64,000 bases of DNA from Euptelea pleiosperma (GCA_035048495.1 CM068540.1:11950829-12014828); one strand, 5' to 3'. Positions 11,401 to 22,616 are shown, counted from the stretch's first letter. Translations and numbers: made by a program. Notes: generated by a model from the letters alone, not told the origin.

Positions 11401-12258
11401 GAGTACATTCTCCTTACGGTAGACTATGTATCCAAATGGATAGAAGCCATTCCCACCAAGACCAATGACCACAAAGTAGTAGTCAAATTCCTAAAGGAGT
11501 TCATCTTCGCCCGATTCGGTGCCCCTAAGGCCATCATTAGTGATGGGGGCACCCATTTCTGCAATAGGATATTCGAGAAATTAATGAAAAAGTATGAGGT
11601 AACCCACAAGGTTGCCCTAGCTTATCATCCGCAGACTAGTGGTCAAGTGGAGGTTTCTAATCGTCAGATCAAGCAGATCTTGGAGAAGATAGTCAATACC
11701 ACACGTAAAGACTGGTCTACTCGTCTCACTAATGCTTTATGGGCATACAGAACCGCCTACAAGACCCCACTCAATATGTCTCCCTATCGTCTAGTCTTTG
11801 GGAAACCCTGTCATCTTCCGGTAGAGATTGAACATCGTGCCCTGTGGGCCATTAAGAAGCTCAACTTCGACCTAGACTCCGTAGGGGAGGAGCGGAAACT
11901 TCAAATGAATGAGTTAGAAGAACTCAGAAATGATGCCTACAACTTGTCCAAGAATTACAAAGCCAAAATGAAGTGGATACATGACAAGAGCATCCTCAGA
12001 AAAGAGTTCCATCCAGGACAGAAGGTCCTTCTTTATAATTCTCGTCTCCATCTCTTCCCTGGGAAACTGAAATCTAGGTGGACCGGTCCTTATACGGTCA
12101 CAGCAGTCACACCCTTTGGGGCAATCACTATTGAGGACCCCAAGGATCACTCCTCATTCCAGGTAAATGGCCAGCGTCTTAAGCAATTCCATGAACTTGA
12201 TGTGTCGTTCATTCAGACTTTTGAAATTGATCTCATCGATCCTGCCTATGTCGACTGA
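8455..12258 (+). CDS. Pol polyprotein of element B (PR-RT-RNaseH-INT)
   Basis: The pol region of an Athila-like Ty3/gypsy element, in the same frame as gag. It is open from the TAG at 8452 to the TGA ending at 12258; the first ATG at 8545 gives 1237 residues. Residues from that ATG: protease motif DLGAS near 55-59; reverse transcriptase with VCIDYRRLN near 415 and FMDD near 514-518; RNase H with [14 protein letters not shown] near 660 and TDHAALRYL near 728; integrase zinc finger (GGHFSTKKT to CKTCPNC) near 873-913; and integrase core with GIDFMGPF near 938, SDGGTHF near 997 and [12 protein letters not shown] near 1032. All expected catalytic carboxylates are visible. RT has [10 protein letters not shown] where FGLCNAPATF is common. 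Pol itself looks intact, but the upstream stops would block its translation as a gag-pol fusion. Confidence 0.93.
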   Translation: MLDVFKDVQINIPFLSAIKQIPSYAKFLKDLCTVKRRTHVPKAAFLAEKVTAFIQRNSVIKHKDPGSPTVQCEIRDNFSCTALLDLGASVNLIPFSVYQQLGLKDMKPTNVTLKLANQSIKIPRGIIEDVLVKVADFYYPVDFIILDTEPCQDNRIPVILGRPFLAIANAHIGCRDGNMSIAFGNLKAEVNIFRLMQQDADRDVADEMCAVESLIPDSTEDILKQCLEHFGADFATESTISDLNVLLETAPLIEIPAPLIEFEPLITMAREPILPLPTEVKPLQSVSSVTPNSTSSAPILELKPLPTDLSYAYLGPKETYHVIIASALSERERKKLLELLNEHKSAIGWTIDDIRGIDPSVCQHHIYLEDESKTSREHQRRLNPVLKDVVRDEVLKLLDAGIIYPISDSKWVSPIHVVPKKAGFTVVENENKEMVTQRLKKGWRVCIDYRRLNTNTRKDHFPLPFIDQMLERLAGHSYYCFLDGYSGYNQIPIAPEDHEKTTFTCPFGTFAYKRMPFGLYNAPATFQRCMMSIFSDMVEKFLEVFMDDFSVFGSSFDDCLNHLGLVLHRCQDKRLVLNWEKCHFMVKKGIVLGHVISHQGIEVDKAKIDIISTLPIPKSVRDIRSFLGHGGFYRRFIKDFSQIARPLSHLLAKDSPFDFNADCVKAFERLKSELTTAPIIRPPDWTLPFEVMCDASDYALGAVLGQRVDKRSHVIYYASKTLNSAQMNYSTTEKELLAVVFALDKFRQYLLATKVVVYTDHAALRYLMSKKETKPRLIRWILLLQEFDLEIKDKKGTESVVADHLSRLTLESSFDTQPIPETFPDEQLFAISVNPWYADIVNYLVTEEMPSHWSKQDKSQFLARVKYYSWDDPYLYKYCPDQIIRLCVPESDQLNILSSCHDQPCGGHFSTKKTAEKVLQCGFYWPTLFKDAHIYCKTCPNCQHLGRISQRNMMPLTPIQVDEIFDIWGIDFMGPFPVSYGFEYILLTVDYVSKWIEAIPTKTNDHKVVVKFLKEFIFARFGAPKAIISDGGTHFCNRIFEKLMKKYEVTHKVALAYHPQTSGQVEVSNRQIKQILEKIVNTTRKDWSTRLTNALWAYRTAYKTPLNMSPYRLVFGKPCHLPVEIEHRALWAIKKLNFDLDSVGEERKLQMNELEELRNDAYNLSKNYKAKMKWIHDKSILRKEFHPGQKVLLYNSRLHLFPGKLKSRWTGPYTVTAVTPFGAITIEDPKDHSSFQVNGQRLKQFHELDVSFIQTFEIDLIDPAYVD

Positions 12259-14221
12259 TGATCCACTCAGTCTCCTGTGCTCCAACTTGGTTGGGGGTGC
12301 CTGTCACCCCCGTTGTGTCTGGCTGAAGACGTAAAACTTAGCGCTTTTGGAAAGGCAATTCCGGTATTCCTAGAGTACATGAGTCTCATGCATTTGTTAT
12401 TACTGTTCTATCTCTGGAAATGCAGGTACATTCATTCTTCCGATCATCAGGTACCACACACTGTCGAGTTTCTGCCGACTTGGTAACATCCTCCCTGAAC
12501 CTTTGCATCATCGTCACCGATTTTTCATCATTTTATGTCCCGGTCATGAGCACCGAGGACGGTGCTGTATTTTGGTTGGGGGTGGGGTATTTACCAAAAC
12601 TCATGTCTTCATTTTGATAAAAAAAAATAAAAAAATAAAAAATAAAAAAAAAAAATAAAAAAATAAAAAAAAAAAAACTTTTTATTTTTGGGGTGATTTC
12701 CGATGTTCTCCAAAAGTTTTCTAGAATTTCAAAAAAATGTGTCAAATACCCTAACTTTGATTAGCTAAAAACCTTCGTTAAGTCAGTATTGAGGATGTCA
12801 ATTTTTGTTTAAAGTTAGCGTTGAGGCAAGTCAAGCGTGACTACAGCAGGTTTGAAAACTCAGAAAAACTCATATTCGGCACAATTGTACACTATCAATA
12901 TCAGAGTCACCCTAAGTTTAGAAATTCTGGAGATCCTGTGAGAATAATTGTGGAGACCTAACCCAGTGAGCTTTCGAGCCTTTAATCAATTCAGAGTGTT
13001 ATACAACAATTCTGAGTCACAAGATGACTCACTATTCTTCATGCCCGCAATATTCGTTGAGAGATCTCATTATCTTTTGCTTCGATCATAAAACTCGGAA
13101 CGACATCAACATTGGATTACTACGACAGAACCTTCTCTATATCCAGTCAAGACAGTATACATGATAGTGCAAACCCTAGAAAATGATTTAGGCCATTTTT
13201 TTCTGAACCATTCAGCCTTTTTACTCACCTGAATTATACTTCACTAGAAACCCTTTGAACCTTTCTATAAAAGCCTTTTCTTTGCAAACCCATCAACCTA
13301 AAATCTAGTCCAGCTACGAAACATGACTGGCTACCCTTATTTTGAGATGAAAAAAAAAAAAAAAAAGAATAACTGATGTGGGTGTACCGTGAAAAAGAAA
13401 AGTAAAGAAGAAGAATCAAAAGGAAAAGAAAGTGGTTCAAGCCAAAAACAAAATATAGAAAGAAAGTATGAAGAAGAGCTGAAAAGAAATTGAGCAGTCT
13501 CAGAAATATCAAGAAAAAGAGAAAAATACGAAAAAAGGAAAAAGAACCAGATAATGGTGTTACGCCGCAGGAAAAATTCTAGAAAAGGGCAATATCCTCT
13601 CAAGATCTTTGAAATCCTGCATTCCTTTATCTCTCTACACCTGACCTAAGCCTCATTACAACCCAGGAAAGTCCTACTTGATTCTAGGATAGTACGATCA
13701 TAAAATGTGGAGATTGGAGAAAGAGAAGCTATAGAGTTTGATCTGACATTCCCGAGTGAAGTGGTATTCCAATCATGAGATCTTCTTCTGTTAAAGATGT
13801 CCTTCCTTCAAATAAAACATATGTGAGATCTTTTGCCTCTTTATATTAAATACATCTCCTCACATATAAATTGAGAGAAAAGAAGAAAACCCTTCTTGTG
13901 TGATTCTATTCTGAGTGCTAAACATGTGAGATTTGAGGTCGAGGCAGAAAAACTTAGAGGTGATCTGGAAATCTTTACTGTCGGATGATGAGAATGTTGA
14001 GCACACACACACGCAGAGTCTGACTATTCTGGGTCATGATTATCAGTCTGTAGTCTTGCCAAAACTTTCAAACTCTTCGCTAGCATGTAACTGTTTTTGC
14101 ATCCATTCAATAATTTGACGAACGGTGTTTTCTCGGAGCTAATATGAAAAAGTGTGCAGCATGTGCAGAGCCCTTTTAAGCTCATTTATTTCGCACTAAT
14201 TGCCAAGGATTGGCAACATGC
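12259..14221 (+). other. 3' non-coding internal region of element B
   Basis: About 2 kb between pol and the polypurine tract. Some Athila elements carry an env-like ORF here, but only short frames are present and none has recognisable membrane or signal features. An A/T-rich simple repeat lies at about 12618-12676 and an A-run at about 13350. GGTTGGGGGTG-like G tracts occur near 12288 and 12573 as well as at the true tract before the LTR, so they may be old or auxiliary polypurine tracts. Confidence 0.6.
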
Positions 14222-14234
14222 TGGTTGGGGGTTG
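14222..14234 (+). other. Polypurine tract of element B
   Basis: A G-rich tract (TGGTTGGGGGTTG) directly abutting the TGATATTC start of the 3' LTR. This is the expected site for priming plus-strand cDNA synthesis. Confidence 0.75.
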
Positions 14235-16863
14235 TGATATTCGCTCAAAAGTGCTTATTTTAAGCAATTATCCTTTTAGCGTTATTGCATTCTCCCACGT
14301 TAAAATACTCTATTTATCTATTTTTCTACGTAAGAGTCTCTTTTGTTGTGTATAACACACTTTTCTGGACGAAATGGTATATTTGCATGCATTAAACACA
14401 TTTTCGAAAGTCTAGACATGAAGTTATTCTGATAGAGTCTCATTACGCGCTTCTTCTGTCGCAGGAAACCCCGATGGGACTATTCTCGAGACTTGCAAGC
14501 CCACATCGATCAGGAAAGCCCATTATCAAAGCTTAAAGAGCCCACATGCTATGACTAGAAGATATGGGCCAAATATGGGCTGAATAAGAGGACCAAAAAG
14601 CCAGCCCAAAGAACGAAGAGAGTAGGAGAGCCAATGACCAAGAGACGGACCAAAGCGTTTAAAGCCACATGAGTCAGCAAAGAATGATAGTCGACTCTAC
14701 TGGAGAAGCGTGAGGATGGTCACAGTGAAGACCAAGGTTCCAGACCCTCCGCCAGTGCTTTTCTCTCTATTTTCTGATACTTTCTCTCTCATCTCCCCTT
14801 ATTCTCTCACTCTCTTCGTCTCTCGGTCCTCGAATCTACTGACCTAACCCCAGAACTCCTGCCCATCGGCTCTATCTCATCTCCCTTAGCTTTCTGACCG
14901 TTGGATTTTCCATCGGACCGTTGGATCTTCAATCGGACCGTTGGATCTCTCTAGATCCGTCGATCCACCAATCTGAGTCCCAATCAAGTCACCATCCATC
15001 CGATCGCCATCAGACCGTCTGCCACATCTTGTGAGACAATGGACATCATAAATCCATGTGGGCCAGTAGCCGGGCCCATCATCATCGACCCGCTGTCCGA
15101 CCAGTTAGTGGACCCCGTGAATTTCCAAAGAATTTTAATTAAATTTCAAAAAAACGGGGGGTCCACTAATTGAGGAGATTCCCCATAGAAAAGTAATGTT
15201 TTACTTAAAAAAAAAAAAAAAAATTTCATATTTTTTTTATTCAAAAAATACCCTATTTCCATTAAAGGAAATAGGGAGCTTTATAAGAGGAGGGAGAAGG
15301 GTTCGTTCGAACCCTAATCCCCCTCGAATCTCTTCCATTCTCTCCCCCTATCAATCCCGCACGGATCCCTTCACCCTTAGCCCCATTTTCCTTTTCTTCT
15401 CCACCTTCTTCTTCATCTTCTTCATCACGTCATTGCCGGAGTTGCAGGCTGCAACTCCGGCCGATCAAGATCTCCTCCACCATCTCTTGCTGGCCACCCC
15501 TTACCCCTCCATTAACGACCTCGCCATCCTCTTGCAACGGAGCAGCAGCCCCCATCACCACCCAAACCAGCAGCCCCATCTTTCTTTAACGTTGCTGGAG
15601 TTGCAACCTGCAACTCCAGTCCGTTTCACCAGCAACTACCGCCTGAACTGTCTTCACCTCCGGCCTACAACTCCACGTAGTTGCATCTCCAACTCCACGC
15701 ACCTGCTGCTGCTCTCTTGTGCCCCTAATGCCTCAAACTTGCTGAACTTGCAAATCACCATCGTTGCTGCCTTTCTTGGTGCCTCCACAACCTCCTCCAT
15801 GAGTTCAACCGACTAGCAACTCCACTATCAACACTGTTATGCCTCCAAGTGTCCTCTACCCCTGCTAACCATGGCCGGAGCTCTCCTTCACAACCTTCTA
15901 TTTTTGGTCATGGTGCACCACGGTGTGGACGCGTAGCGCCTCCTTCATCTCCAAAAGGTTGAAGCTGAATGCCTGCAACTCCACCTTGATACATTCTCCT
16001 CCCTTTCAAGGTCGTGAAACAACCTGCAAGTACCCTCCTCCTTCATCCCATGGACCGGTTCATCAAACCACTAAGTCTACCTCGATCCCGATCACGTTCA
16101 AGGCCGATTGGTAAGTATTCAAGGTAAGGTTCTCGTTCATCTATCCCTAACCCTCTCTTTCCCTCTCTAAAGTCTTTTTTTTTCTCTCTAACTCTCTTCT
16201 TATTCTCTCTCTCTAGGCTTTCTAGAAATCTCTCTTTTTTTTGTCTCAATTTCTCTCTAAACCCTCTCTTTCTCTATCTAGATTTCCCCTTCTTTCTCAC
16301 TCTAGAATTACCCTCTTTAGCCCTTTCTCTCTCTACCATTTTCTCTCTAGATATCTCTAGGTTTCTTCTTTCTCTCTCTTCTTTTTCTTCTTTACTTCTT
16401 TCTCTAAAATCTCTATTTATTTTCTCTCTCTAAGCTCTTTCTTTCTCTCTCTAGCTTAGTTTCTCTTTTGTATTGCTTTTTAGATAATTTTTCTTTTGTT
16501 TATTCAACTTTTGTAGGCATTTTAAATATATGAATGAATTTTAAGTTTGATTATCATGTTGTGGTTCTCTTTCAATCTTCTTTGAATGTTTGTTGATCTA
16601 CTTTGTAGTTTGATAAATTCTCTCTCCAAAAATTACTGAAAATGTTTTAAATCAACCCACCATTCTCACCCCTCCATCAATTTCTGGGAAATATTCATCA
16701 TTCTTGAATTACGCAAACTAACCCCGAGTGCGGATCGACATCCGACACGAATCCCTATACAAAGCCTGTAATTTTGCAGAAATTTTGAGGCTCGGATCAA
16801 ATTACAAATCTTGTTGATTCTAGGGTTTCCGTAACCAACGACGCGGAAAAAAACCTACTTTCA
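14235..16863 (+). repeat. 3' LTR of Athila-like element B
   Basis: A 2629 bp LTR beginning TGATATTCGCTC and ending CTACTTTCA. It aligns in inverse orientation with A's LTR (2937-5456), and its first 1.5 kb or so aligns inversely with LTR C. It carries two perfect palindromes of the GGAGTTGCA motif (listed separately), GATCCAACGGTC-type repeats near 14898-14950, and a long CT-rich stretch (about 16140-16480). The 206-residue open frame at 15196-15816 lies wholly inside the LTR, is low complexity, and is not considered a gene. The expected B target duplication would be 16864-16868 (GTTTG); its partner is out of the window. Confidence 0.88.
15435..15461. repeat. Perfect 13-bp-arm palindrome in LTR
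   Basis: GCCGGAGTTGCAG and its exact reverse complement CTGCAACTCCGGC are separated by one base. A second perfect palindrome with 11 bp arms (CTGGAGTTGCA / TGCAACTCCAG, spacer 3) lies at 15595-15619. Related half-sites recur through all three LTRs, for example near 4208 and 17089. The role is unknown; a hairpin or paired binding sites are possible. Confidence 0.8.
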
Positions 16864-18407
16864 GTTTGCACTTGTGAAGTTGCAGGTCGTGGTTGCAGTC
16901 CGGTGACTAGAAAAGGGCGAGGCGGTGCTGGTTCTTGAGGAGATGCAGACGTTCCAAAAGAACAGCAAGGAGGACGGTCTTCTGGTCGTGGTGCAGCAGC
17001 GGTAGAGTGGGAGATGAAGAAGATAAAGAAGAAGAGAATAAGTAGAAGAAGAAGGAGAAAGGACGGCCGAATTTTGCTGGTTCGCCGGAGTTGCAGACCA
17101 GCAACTCCGACGATAAAAGAAGAAGAAGACGAAGGAAGAGAGGAAGAAGGGCGGCACTTGGACAGGGTGCAGGTCGCCTGTGGATTTTTGCCAGTGCTGT
17201 GGAGAGAAAACCAGAGGAAGAAGAAGAAGAAGGGAGAAAGGGGAAAAGGAGAGGAGGAGAGGGGGAAAGGGGATTAAAGAGAATGGAGGAGGATTAGGGT
17301 TCCAACGAACCCTTCTCTTCCCCTTAAAAGGCTTCTTTATTTCCTTTAATGGAAATAGGGGATTTTTTAAAAATAAAAAATAAAAAAAATAATTTTTTTT
17401 TTTTTAATAAAGTAAAACCTTACTTTTCTTTGGGGAATTTCCCCATTTAGTGGACCCCCCTTTTTTATTTAAAAATAATTAATTTAAAGCATTTGCAAAT
17501 CGCGAGGTCCACTAAATAGTCGGGCCACCGGTCGATGATGATGGGCCCGGCTACTGGTCCACAAGGATTGATGATGTCCATCATCTCATAAGATGATGTG
17601 ACAGACAATTTGATGACGATCGGATGGATGGTGACTTGATTGGGACCCAGATTGGTAGATCGACGGATCTAGAGAGATCCAACGGTCCGGTGAAAGATCC
17701 AACGGTCCGATTGAAGATCCAACGGTCAAAAAGCTAAGGGAGATGAGACAGAGCCAATGGGCAGGAGTTCTGGGGTTAGGTCAATAGATCCGAGGACCGA
17801 GAGATGAAGAGAGATAGAATAAGGAGAGATGAGATAGAAAATTAGGGGGAGGAGAAAGAAAATATCAAAAAATGGAGATAAAAGTATTGGCAGAGGGTCT
17901 GGAACCCTGGTCTTCACTGTGACCATCCTCACACTTCTCCAGTAGAGTAGACCATCATTCCTTGCTGACTCATGTGGCTTTAAACGCTTTGGTCCGTCTC
18001 TTGGTCATTGGTTCTCCTACTCTCTTCGTTCTTTGGACTGGCTTTTTGGTTCTCTTATTCAGCCCATATTTGGCCCATGTCTTCTAGTCATAGCCTGTGG
18101 CTCTTCAAGCTTTGATATTAGGCTTCTGTGGTTGATCGTGGGCCCGCAAGTCTCGAGAATAGCCCGATCAAGTTTTCTACAAGAAAAAAAAAGCACGTAA
18201 TGAGACTTGATCATAACGTCTTTATACCTAGACTTCCAGAAATGCGTTTAATGCATGCAAATATACCATTTCGTCTAGAAAAGTGTGTTATACGCAATGA
18301 AATAGACTCTTATGTAGAAAAGTAGATAAATAGAGCATTTTACGTAGGAGAGTGCGATAATGCTAAAAGGATAATTGCTTAAAATAAGCACTTTTGAGCG
18401 AATATCA
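16864..18407 (-). repeat. Truncated Athila-like LTR C, minus orientation
   Basis: Read on the minus strand from 18407 it begins TGATATTCGCTC and follows LTR sequence for 1544 bp until it stops at the outer end of B's LTR. It is the U3-side part of a third related LTR, so B most likely inserted into it and the remainder lies left of the window. The next five bases (18408-18412, GATAT) are the candidate target duplication of C. It includes three GATCCAACGGTC-type repeats near 17680-17730 and a degenerate version of the GGAGTTGCA palindrome near 17089-17118. Whether C is a solo LTR or part of a full element cannot be seen. Confidence 0.82.
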
Positions 18408-19342
18408 GATATGAAGCATAGTGGATCTCAGCCACTCATTATTGAAGCCATATAAGATAAGAGGGGGTATAAGAAAAATACGGTCACTTGTTATATTGAT
18501 AGTGGGTGGCCCGTGCACTCGGTACTCCCCATCAATGCATTTGCCAAAATCAGGTGTGAGTGACTGAGATCGACGGTCCATTTGGGGGATAAGATCTCGG
18601 CCCTTCTTTGTTGAAATAGATAAGAGGGGGTATAAGTGAGGAGACAACTTCCCTATTTTGTTATATACTAGTAAATTGCCAGGGCCCACGGGACTCCCCG
18701 ACAAAAGTGTTTGCAAAAATTGGGTGCCTTCGGCACTCAAATGGTATAACGGATTGGGGCGTTACCATTTTTTCCATTATAACGGTTGGTATAACGGATA
18801 GTAACGCATAGAGGGAGAAATGGGAAAATAACAGTGTTGAAATTTAAATTTTGAATAAATTGAGGTCAAATGAGGTGGATTGAGTGGCTGAAATCTAACC
18901 GTCCACATTAGATCGATGGATTTGATCTCAACCACTCTTTATCTAACCGTCCACATTAGATGGATAGATAAGATAAGAGAATACAACTGAGTTGTCTTGT
19001 TATATGCGTGGATGGCTCGTGCCCGTGGTACTTTCTGACAAAGTGTGTGTCAAAATCAGGTGGGAGTTAATCTCAGCCATTGATATGAAGCATAGTGGAT
19101 CTCAGCCACTCATTATTGAAGCCATATAAGATAAGAGGGGTATAAGACAACCATTGTCACTTGTTATATAGATAGTGGGTGGCCCATCTCCACGGCACTC
19201 TCCAACAAAGCCTTTGTCAAAATTGGGTGTGAATGGCTGAGATCCACAATCTATTTGGGGGATAAGATCTCAGCCCTTCTTTGTCTAAATAGATAAGAGG
19301 GGGTATAAGTGGGGAGACAACTTCCCTGTTTTGTTATATATA
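18408..19342. repeat. Diverged direct repeat, about 260 bp units
   Basis: Sequence beginning GATATGAAGCATAGTGG at 18408-18667 recurs at 19083-19342 in the same orientation, with many substitutions and small indels. The intervening 400 bp contains further partial matches (TCTAACCGTCCACATTAGAT occurs twice near 18893 and 18942; variants of GATAAGAGGGGGTATAAG recur). It looks like an old tandem or composite non-coding repeat into which LTR C inserted. No coding potential was seen. Confidence 0.65.
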
Positions 19343-19439
19343 TATCCTCCTTATTATTGAATAACTCACAATCCAATTAGTTCATATTCACACATGTGAA
19401 AAGGCCACATTTATATAATAAAAAATAATATAGTAATGT
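19343..19439. other. Short AT-rich spacer
   Basis: AT-rich sequence between two repeats. Nothing recognisable was seen in it. Confidence 0.5.
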
Positions 19440-19715
19440 TTTCAACAACACACTCTCAGAGATCACTGATGGTATGGATGTTTGTAGCATCCCTAGATGC
19501 GCCTACAGACCAAAAATCAGCTTGATTATTGATTTCTAGACATTGGATCTAAGTACCCAAAGCACAAATCCCATAGTTAAAAATCAACCCACGAAAAAGA
19601 CTAAAATCCAATGGTTAAAAATGACCAATGTCTCTAAAATTTATTCTATAGGTCCACCTAGGGATGTTCCAAACATCCATACAATGATGATCTTTAACAG
19701 TGTTCCACGAGATGT
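19440..19715. mobile_element. TIR-bearing MITE-like element
   Basis: The ends form an imperfect inverted repeat: TATGGATGTTTGTAGCATCC near 19474 pairs with GGATGTTCCAAACATCCATA near 19662, and flanking bases extend the match to about 50 bp per side. A diverged relative with the same outer and inner sequence (CCAAAAATCAACTTGATTA type) lies at 21480-22140. No ORF. Exact ends and target duplication are not resolved, so the superfamily is left open. Confidence 0.6.
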
Positions 19716-19753
19716 TTTTAGGTGCGGCCCGGTCGCCTGCACCTAAAAACGTC
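19711..19753. repeat. Stem-loop with 15 bp arms
   Basis: GATGTTTTTAGGTGC (19711-19725) pairs at 14 of 15 positions with GCACCTAAAAACGTC (19739-19753) around a 13-base GC-rich loop. It lies between the MITE-like repeat and the Helitron start and may be the terminal hairpin of an unrecognised small element. Confidence 0.7.
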
Positions 19754-19790
19754 TGGAGCAAAACCTTCTCCCCTACAAGACATCTAGATA

Positions 19791-21453
19791 TCTATACTAT
19801 AGCAGAGAAGTGGGCAGCGTCCCTCTCTCTCCTCCACATCAAGTTGACGTGGCACTCTCCTCATGCAGAGTGCCATGTCATCGACACCGAATTTTCTATC
19901 ATCTATTCTTCCTTCCTGTATTAATACAATTAATGACTATATCAAAATTAAATTTGTTACATTAAGTGTATATTATTCCAAAATCGTTACATACTATCCA
20001 AAACGTATATTTGGTTTCTTAAAACGTCTTTCATTCTTAAAATATCTCTTTGTTTTCTTAAAACTTCATAAAACTCTCCTTAAAACTTATCTACGCTTTT
20101 ATAAAACTCTCCTTAAAACTTATATTCGCTTTCCTAAAACGTCTATTTGATTTCTTAAAACGTCTTTCATTCTTAAAATATTTCTTTGTTTTCTTAAAAT
20201 TCCCTAAAACTTTTCTTAAAACGTCTCTACGCTTTCCTAAAACGTTCGATCTATGCTTTTTTACCTAAAACTTCCTAAAATGTCTCTGCTTTCCTTATAA
20301 AATCTATCCCTCCATTGTCCAATGGCTAAAACGTCTCCTAGCAAAAGACGCAGGAACAAAAAATTTCTCTACATTGATGCGGGCTAATCAACTTATTGAT
20401 CATGTATTTTTTTTTGCCTCATTGTATATTTTTTTTCTCTTTTTTAGATTATTTTTTCATTATTTTTTTTCTTTTCCTATTTAATTAGACAAAAATTGTA
20501 CATGGACGGAGAAAAAATCAGTGATCTTTTACACAACTCTCTACGAAAATTGCAGGCATGTCTCCTCCACTTCTCCTTTAAATTTCTATTTTCTTTTTAT
20601 TTTTTATTTATATTTTTTTTTCAGATTAATCGGAGCCTATTTAGATCAATATTTTTTCATCCACCTAAAATAAATAAATATCTAATTCTATATGTATATA
20701 ACAGATTGAAAATAGCCTGATGAATCGACGTAAATCTGTTATTCTTAATAGCAATTGTCGAGTTCTTTAGCACCTGGTTGGACTAATAGAGCTTTGTAGG
20801 CAACAAATGAAGATAGAATAATGTGATCGATTGATCTTTTGTAGCATTATCACTTATCGGAATTTCAGAAGTGCGGGTGAATATATTTTTTGAAGACTCG
20901 GAGTTTTGAGAAGTCGCGTATCAAGCCAAAGAAAAAGAAATTGAGATAATTTTTGCTCTCGGCTACGAGGAACACTCTTAAGAATGAATGGACGTATGAA
21001 TGTGGATAAAAAAAGATTGTCTTTTTTTTTTAAGATCAATTTGATGTATATGGCCGTATTAGTTAAGAATTATAATGTAAAATTGTAAACTAATAAGGAT
21101 GTCTTGCTTATTGTATATTATTGTAGTTTTTTTTTTATCTTAAAGATCTTATTTATGAAGTCGCCAATAATACGTTTTAGTCTTACGTAATTATACTACC
21201 GTTTTAAAGGATGTGGTAACATAATTATTCTAGATATTTTTTGGAGATTTTTTTACTAAAGATATTTAGAACATAGTGTTAAATTTGTAGGTATTTTTTA
21301 TATGCAAGGGGTTCAATTATATTTTCCTTTTAATTTTTATTTAGTCATAATGAAAGTTTTTGTTTTTTAATTTTTTTTTATGAATTTCTTTGTTTATAAA
21401 GAAATTCCTTTTAATTTCTTACCCCGTGCTTTAGCACGGGCCAATAACACTAG
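19791..21453 (+). mobile_element. Non-autonomous Helitron, 1663 bp
   Basis: It starts TCTATACTAT directly after an A and ends ...CACTAG directly before a T, the A/T insertion signature of Helitrons. Thirteen bases before the end is a hairpin with perfect 7 bp stem (CCCGTGC, loop TTTA, GCACGGG; 21423-21440), followed by the CTAG 3' terminus. These three features match established plant Helitron ends. There is no Rep/helicase ORF, so it depends on an autonomous partner. The interior is AT-rich, with a repetitive block of TTAAAACGTCT and CTTAAAACTT variants at about 20020-20290. No captured gene fragment was recognised. Confidence 0.87.
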
Positions 21454-21479
21454 TGTTGAGTAAAAAGTTGCTCAAAGCT

Positions 21480-22140
21480 ACGTGGCGCACCCTTGGAGAC
21501 CATTTATCATCTGGATGTTTGGCACATCCATAGGTGGACCTACATACCAAAAATCAACTTGATTATCGATTTCTATAGCCCTTGGATTGTGTACCCCGAA
21601 TAATGCTCGAATCTCACGGCTGAGAATCAACCTTGGAAAAAGCTCAATTCCAACGACTAAATATCACCAATTGGCCTATTTTTGGTATGTATGTCCACCT
21701 AGGAATGGCCCAACATTAGGGGCTTCAATTTTACCCATTTAACTGAAAACCGAATTGGAGCCGGAACTGAAAACACCAGTTGCTGTTTCACACTTTTGGG
21801 AGTCAATTAAAAAAGAATTGGAACCAGAACCGAATAAAAAATAACGGTTCCAGTTCTGAGTAGGAATCGATATAAATAGTGTTAAAATTGTAATATTATC
21901 AAGATTTGTACCAATATAGCTGGAACCAGAACCGAAACCAGCCAAAACCAAATAATCGGTTCCAGTTACGGATGATCCATCATTTTGATTATAAGAACCA
22001 GAATCGTTAAGAACTGGCAATATCAGTTTTGGTTTTGGATGCCTTAGGAATCGAACCGGAACTGACCCGTTGACATCCCTACCCAACATCCATATGGCTA
22101 GTAGTCTCAAAGAGTGTGCCACTGACTCGTAGAGACGACG
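21480..22140. mobile_element. MITE-like element split by a hAT MITE
   Basis: A diverged relative of the TIR repeat at 19440-19715. Its left end (TCTGGATGTTTGGCACATCC near 21511) is complementary to its right end, which is broken by an inserted element at 21717-22081 and resumes with CCATATGG at 22090. Further matching text (GTGGCGCAC near 21483 against GTGTGCCAC near 22114) suggests TIRs of up to about 80 bp. No ORF; exact ends uncertain. Confidence 0.6.
21717..22081. mobile_element. hAT-type MITE, 365 bp, with perfect 8 bp TSD
   Basis: The element is bounded by TAGGGGCTTCAA and TTGACATCCCTA (9 of 12 positions paired as inverted repeats) and flanked by an identical 8 bp duplication CCCAACAT at 21709-21716 and 22082-22089. 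An 8 bp duplication with TAGGG termini fits the hAT superfamily. The interior repeats GGTTCCAGTT / AACCAGAACCGAA-type text on both strands. No ORF of note. Confidence 0.83.
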
Positions 22141-22196
22141 TTGAGCATTCTTCCTTTACACTTTGTTGAGCAAAGGCGGACTCCGAAACCATGTGG

Positions 22197-22441
22197 TAGG
22201 GCTGGCAATGGATCGGATGGATCCGGAGATCCAATCAGAAAAATTCGGACTAGAACCTTATATATATGCATGAATATGTGGTCTATTTTTTTTGTAATTC
22301 AAATATAGCAAATTGGATTGGACTTAGAACTAATTTAATCATATCGGATTGTATCCAAAACTATATTTTATTGATCCGAACAAGTCCGGATTGATTGGAT
22401 TAGTACCAAACGGACTCGAACCCGATCCATTGCCAGCCCTA
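22197..22441. mobile_element. hAT-type MITE, 245 bp
   Basis: The termini TAGGGCTGGCAATGGATCGG (22197-22216) and its exact reverse complement at 22422-22441 give a perfect 20 bp TIR. The flanks CCATGTGG (22189-22196) and CCACGCGG (22442-22449) match at six of eight bases, consistent with a slightly mutated 8 bp hAT duplication. No coding capacity. Confidence 0.85.
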
Positions 22442-22616
22442 CCACGCGGGTAGTTACGAGTTTCCATACCTGCGCACGTTATATACGCAACCTCATAAAA
22501 GTCGAAAACTGAAGGCGCTATTACTATTTCTATATGGGTTTTTAGACCGTGAAACACTAACATGCTCTCGGGGCCTATTGTTCCTCGTTTCTTTTCCGTT
22601 TCGGGGACAAAACCAG

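Larger units (their letters stand above)
5457..16863 (+). mobile_element. Athila-like Ty3/gypsy element B, 5' end displaced
   Basis: A plus-strand retrotransposon with leader (5457-6492), gag-pol (6493-12258), a 2 kb non-coding 3' region, polypurine tract and 3' LTR (14235-16863). Its 5' LTR and primer site are absent here. The sequence starts abruptly in mid-leader where element A's LTR ends, as expected if A split B and the rest of B lies to the left of A. Domain order protease, RT, RNase H, integrase identifies Ty3/gypsy. The gag type, the DLGASVNL protease motif and the long LTR and leader fit the Athila lineage. Four in-frame TAG codons make it non-functional unless suppressed. No env-like ORF was found. 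Confidence 0.88.

Noticed and set aside
15196..15816. 206-residue open frame in the plus strand
   Set aside because: It lies entirely within the 3' LTR of element B, is low complexity (Ser/Leu/Pro/Thr-rich with poly-Lys start from an A run) and has no recognisable domain.
2937..18407. Integrase-mediated auto-integration product or a single element with inverted LTRs
   Set aside because: All junctions are explained more simply by nested insertions of related elements in opposite orientation, because both A and B have their own gag. The left flank is needed to settle it.
14235..18407. A single 4.2 kb LTR with terminal inverted repeats
   Set aside because: The LTR A end is fixed by a primer site at 2934, and the matching CTACTTTCA end occurs at 16863, so 16864-18407 is a separate inverted LTR.
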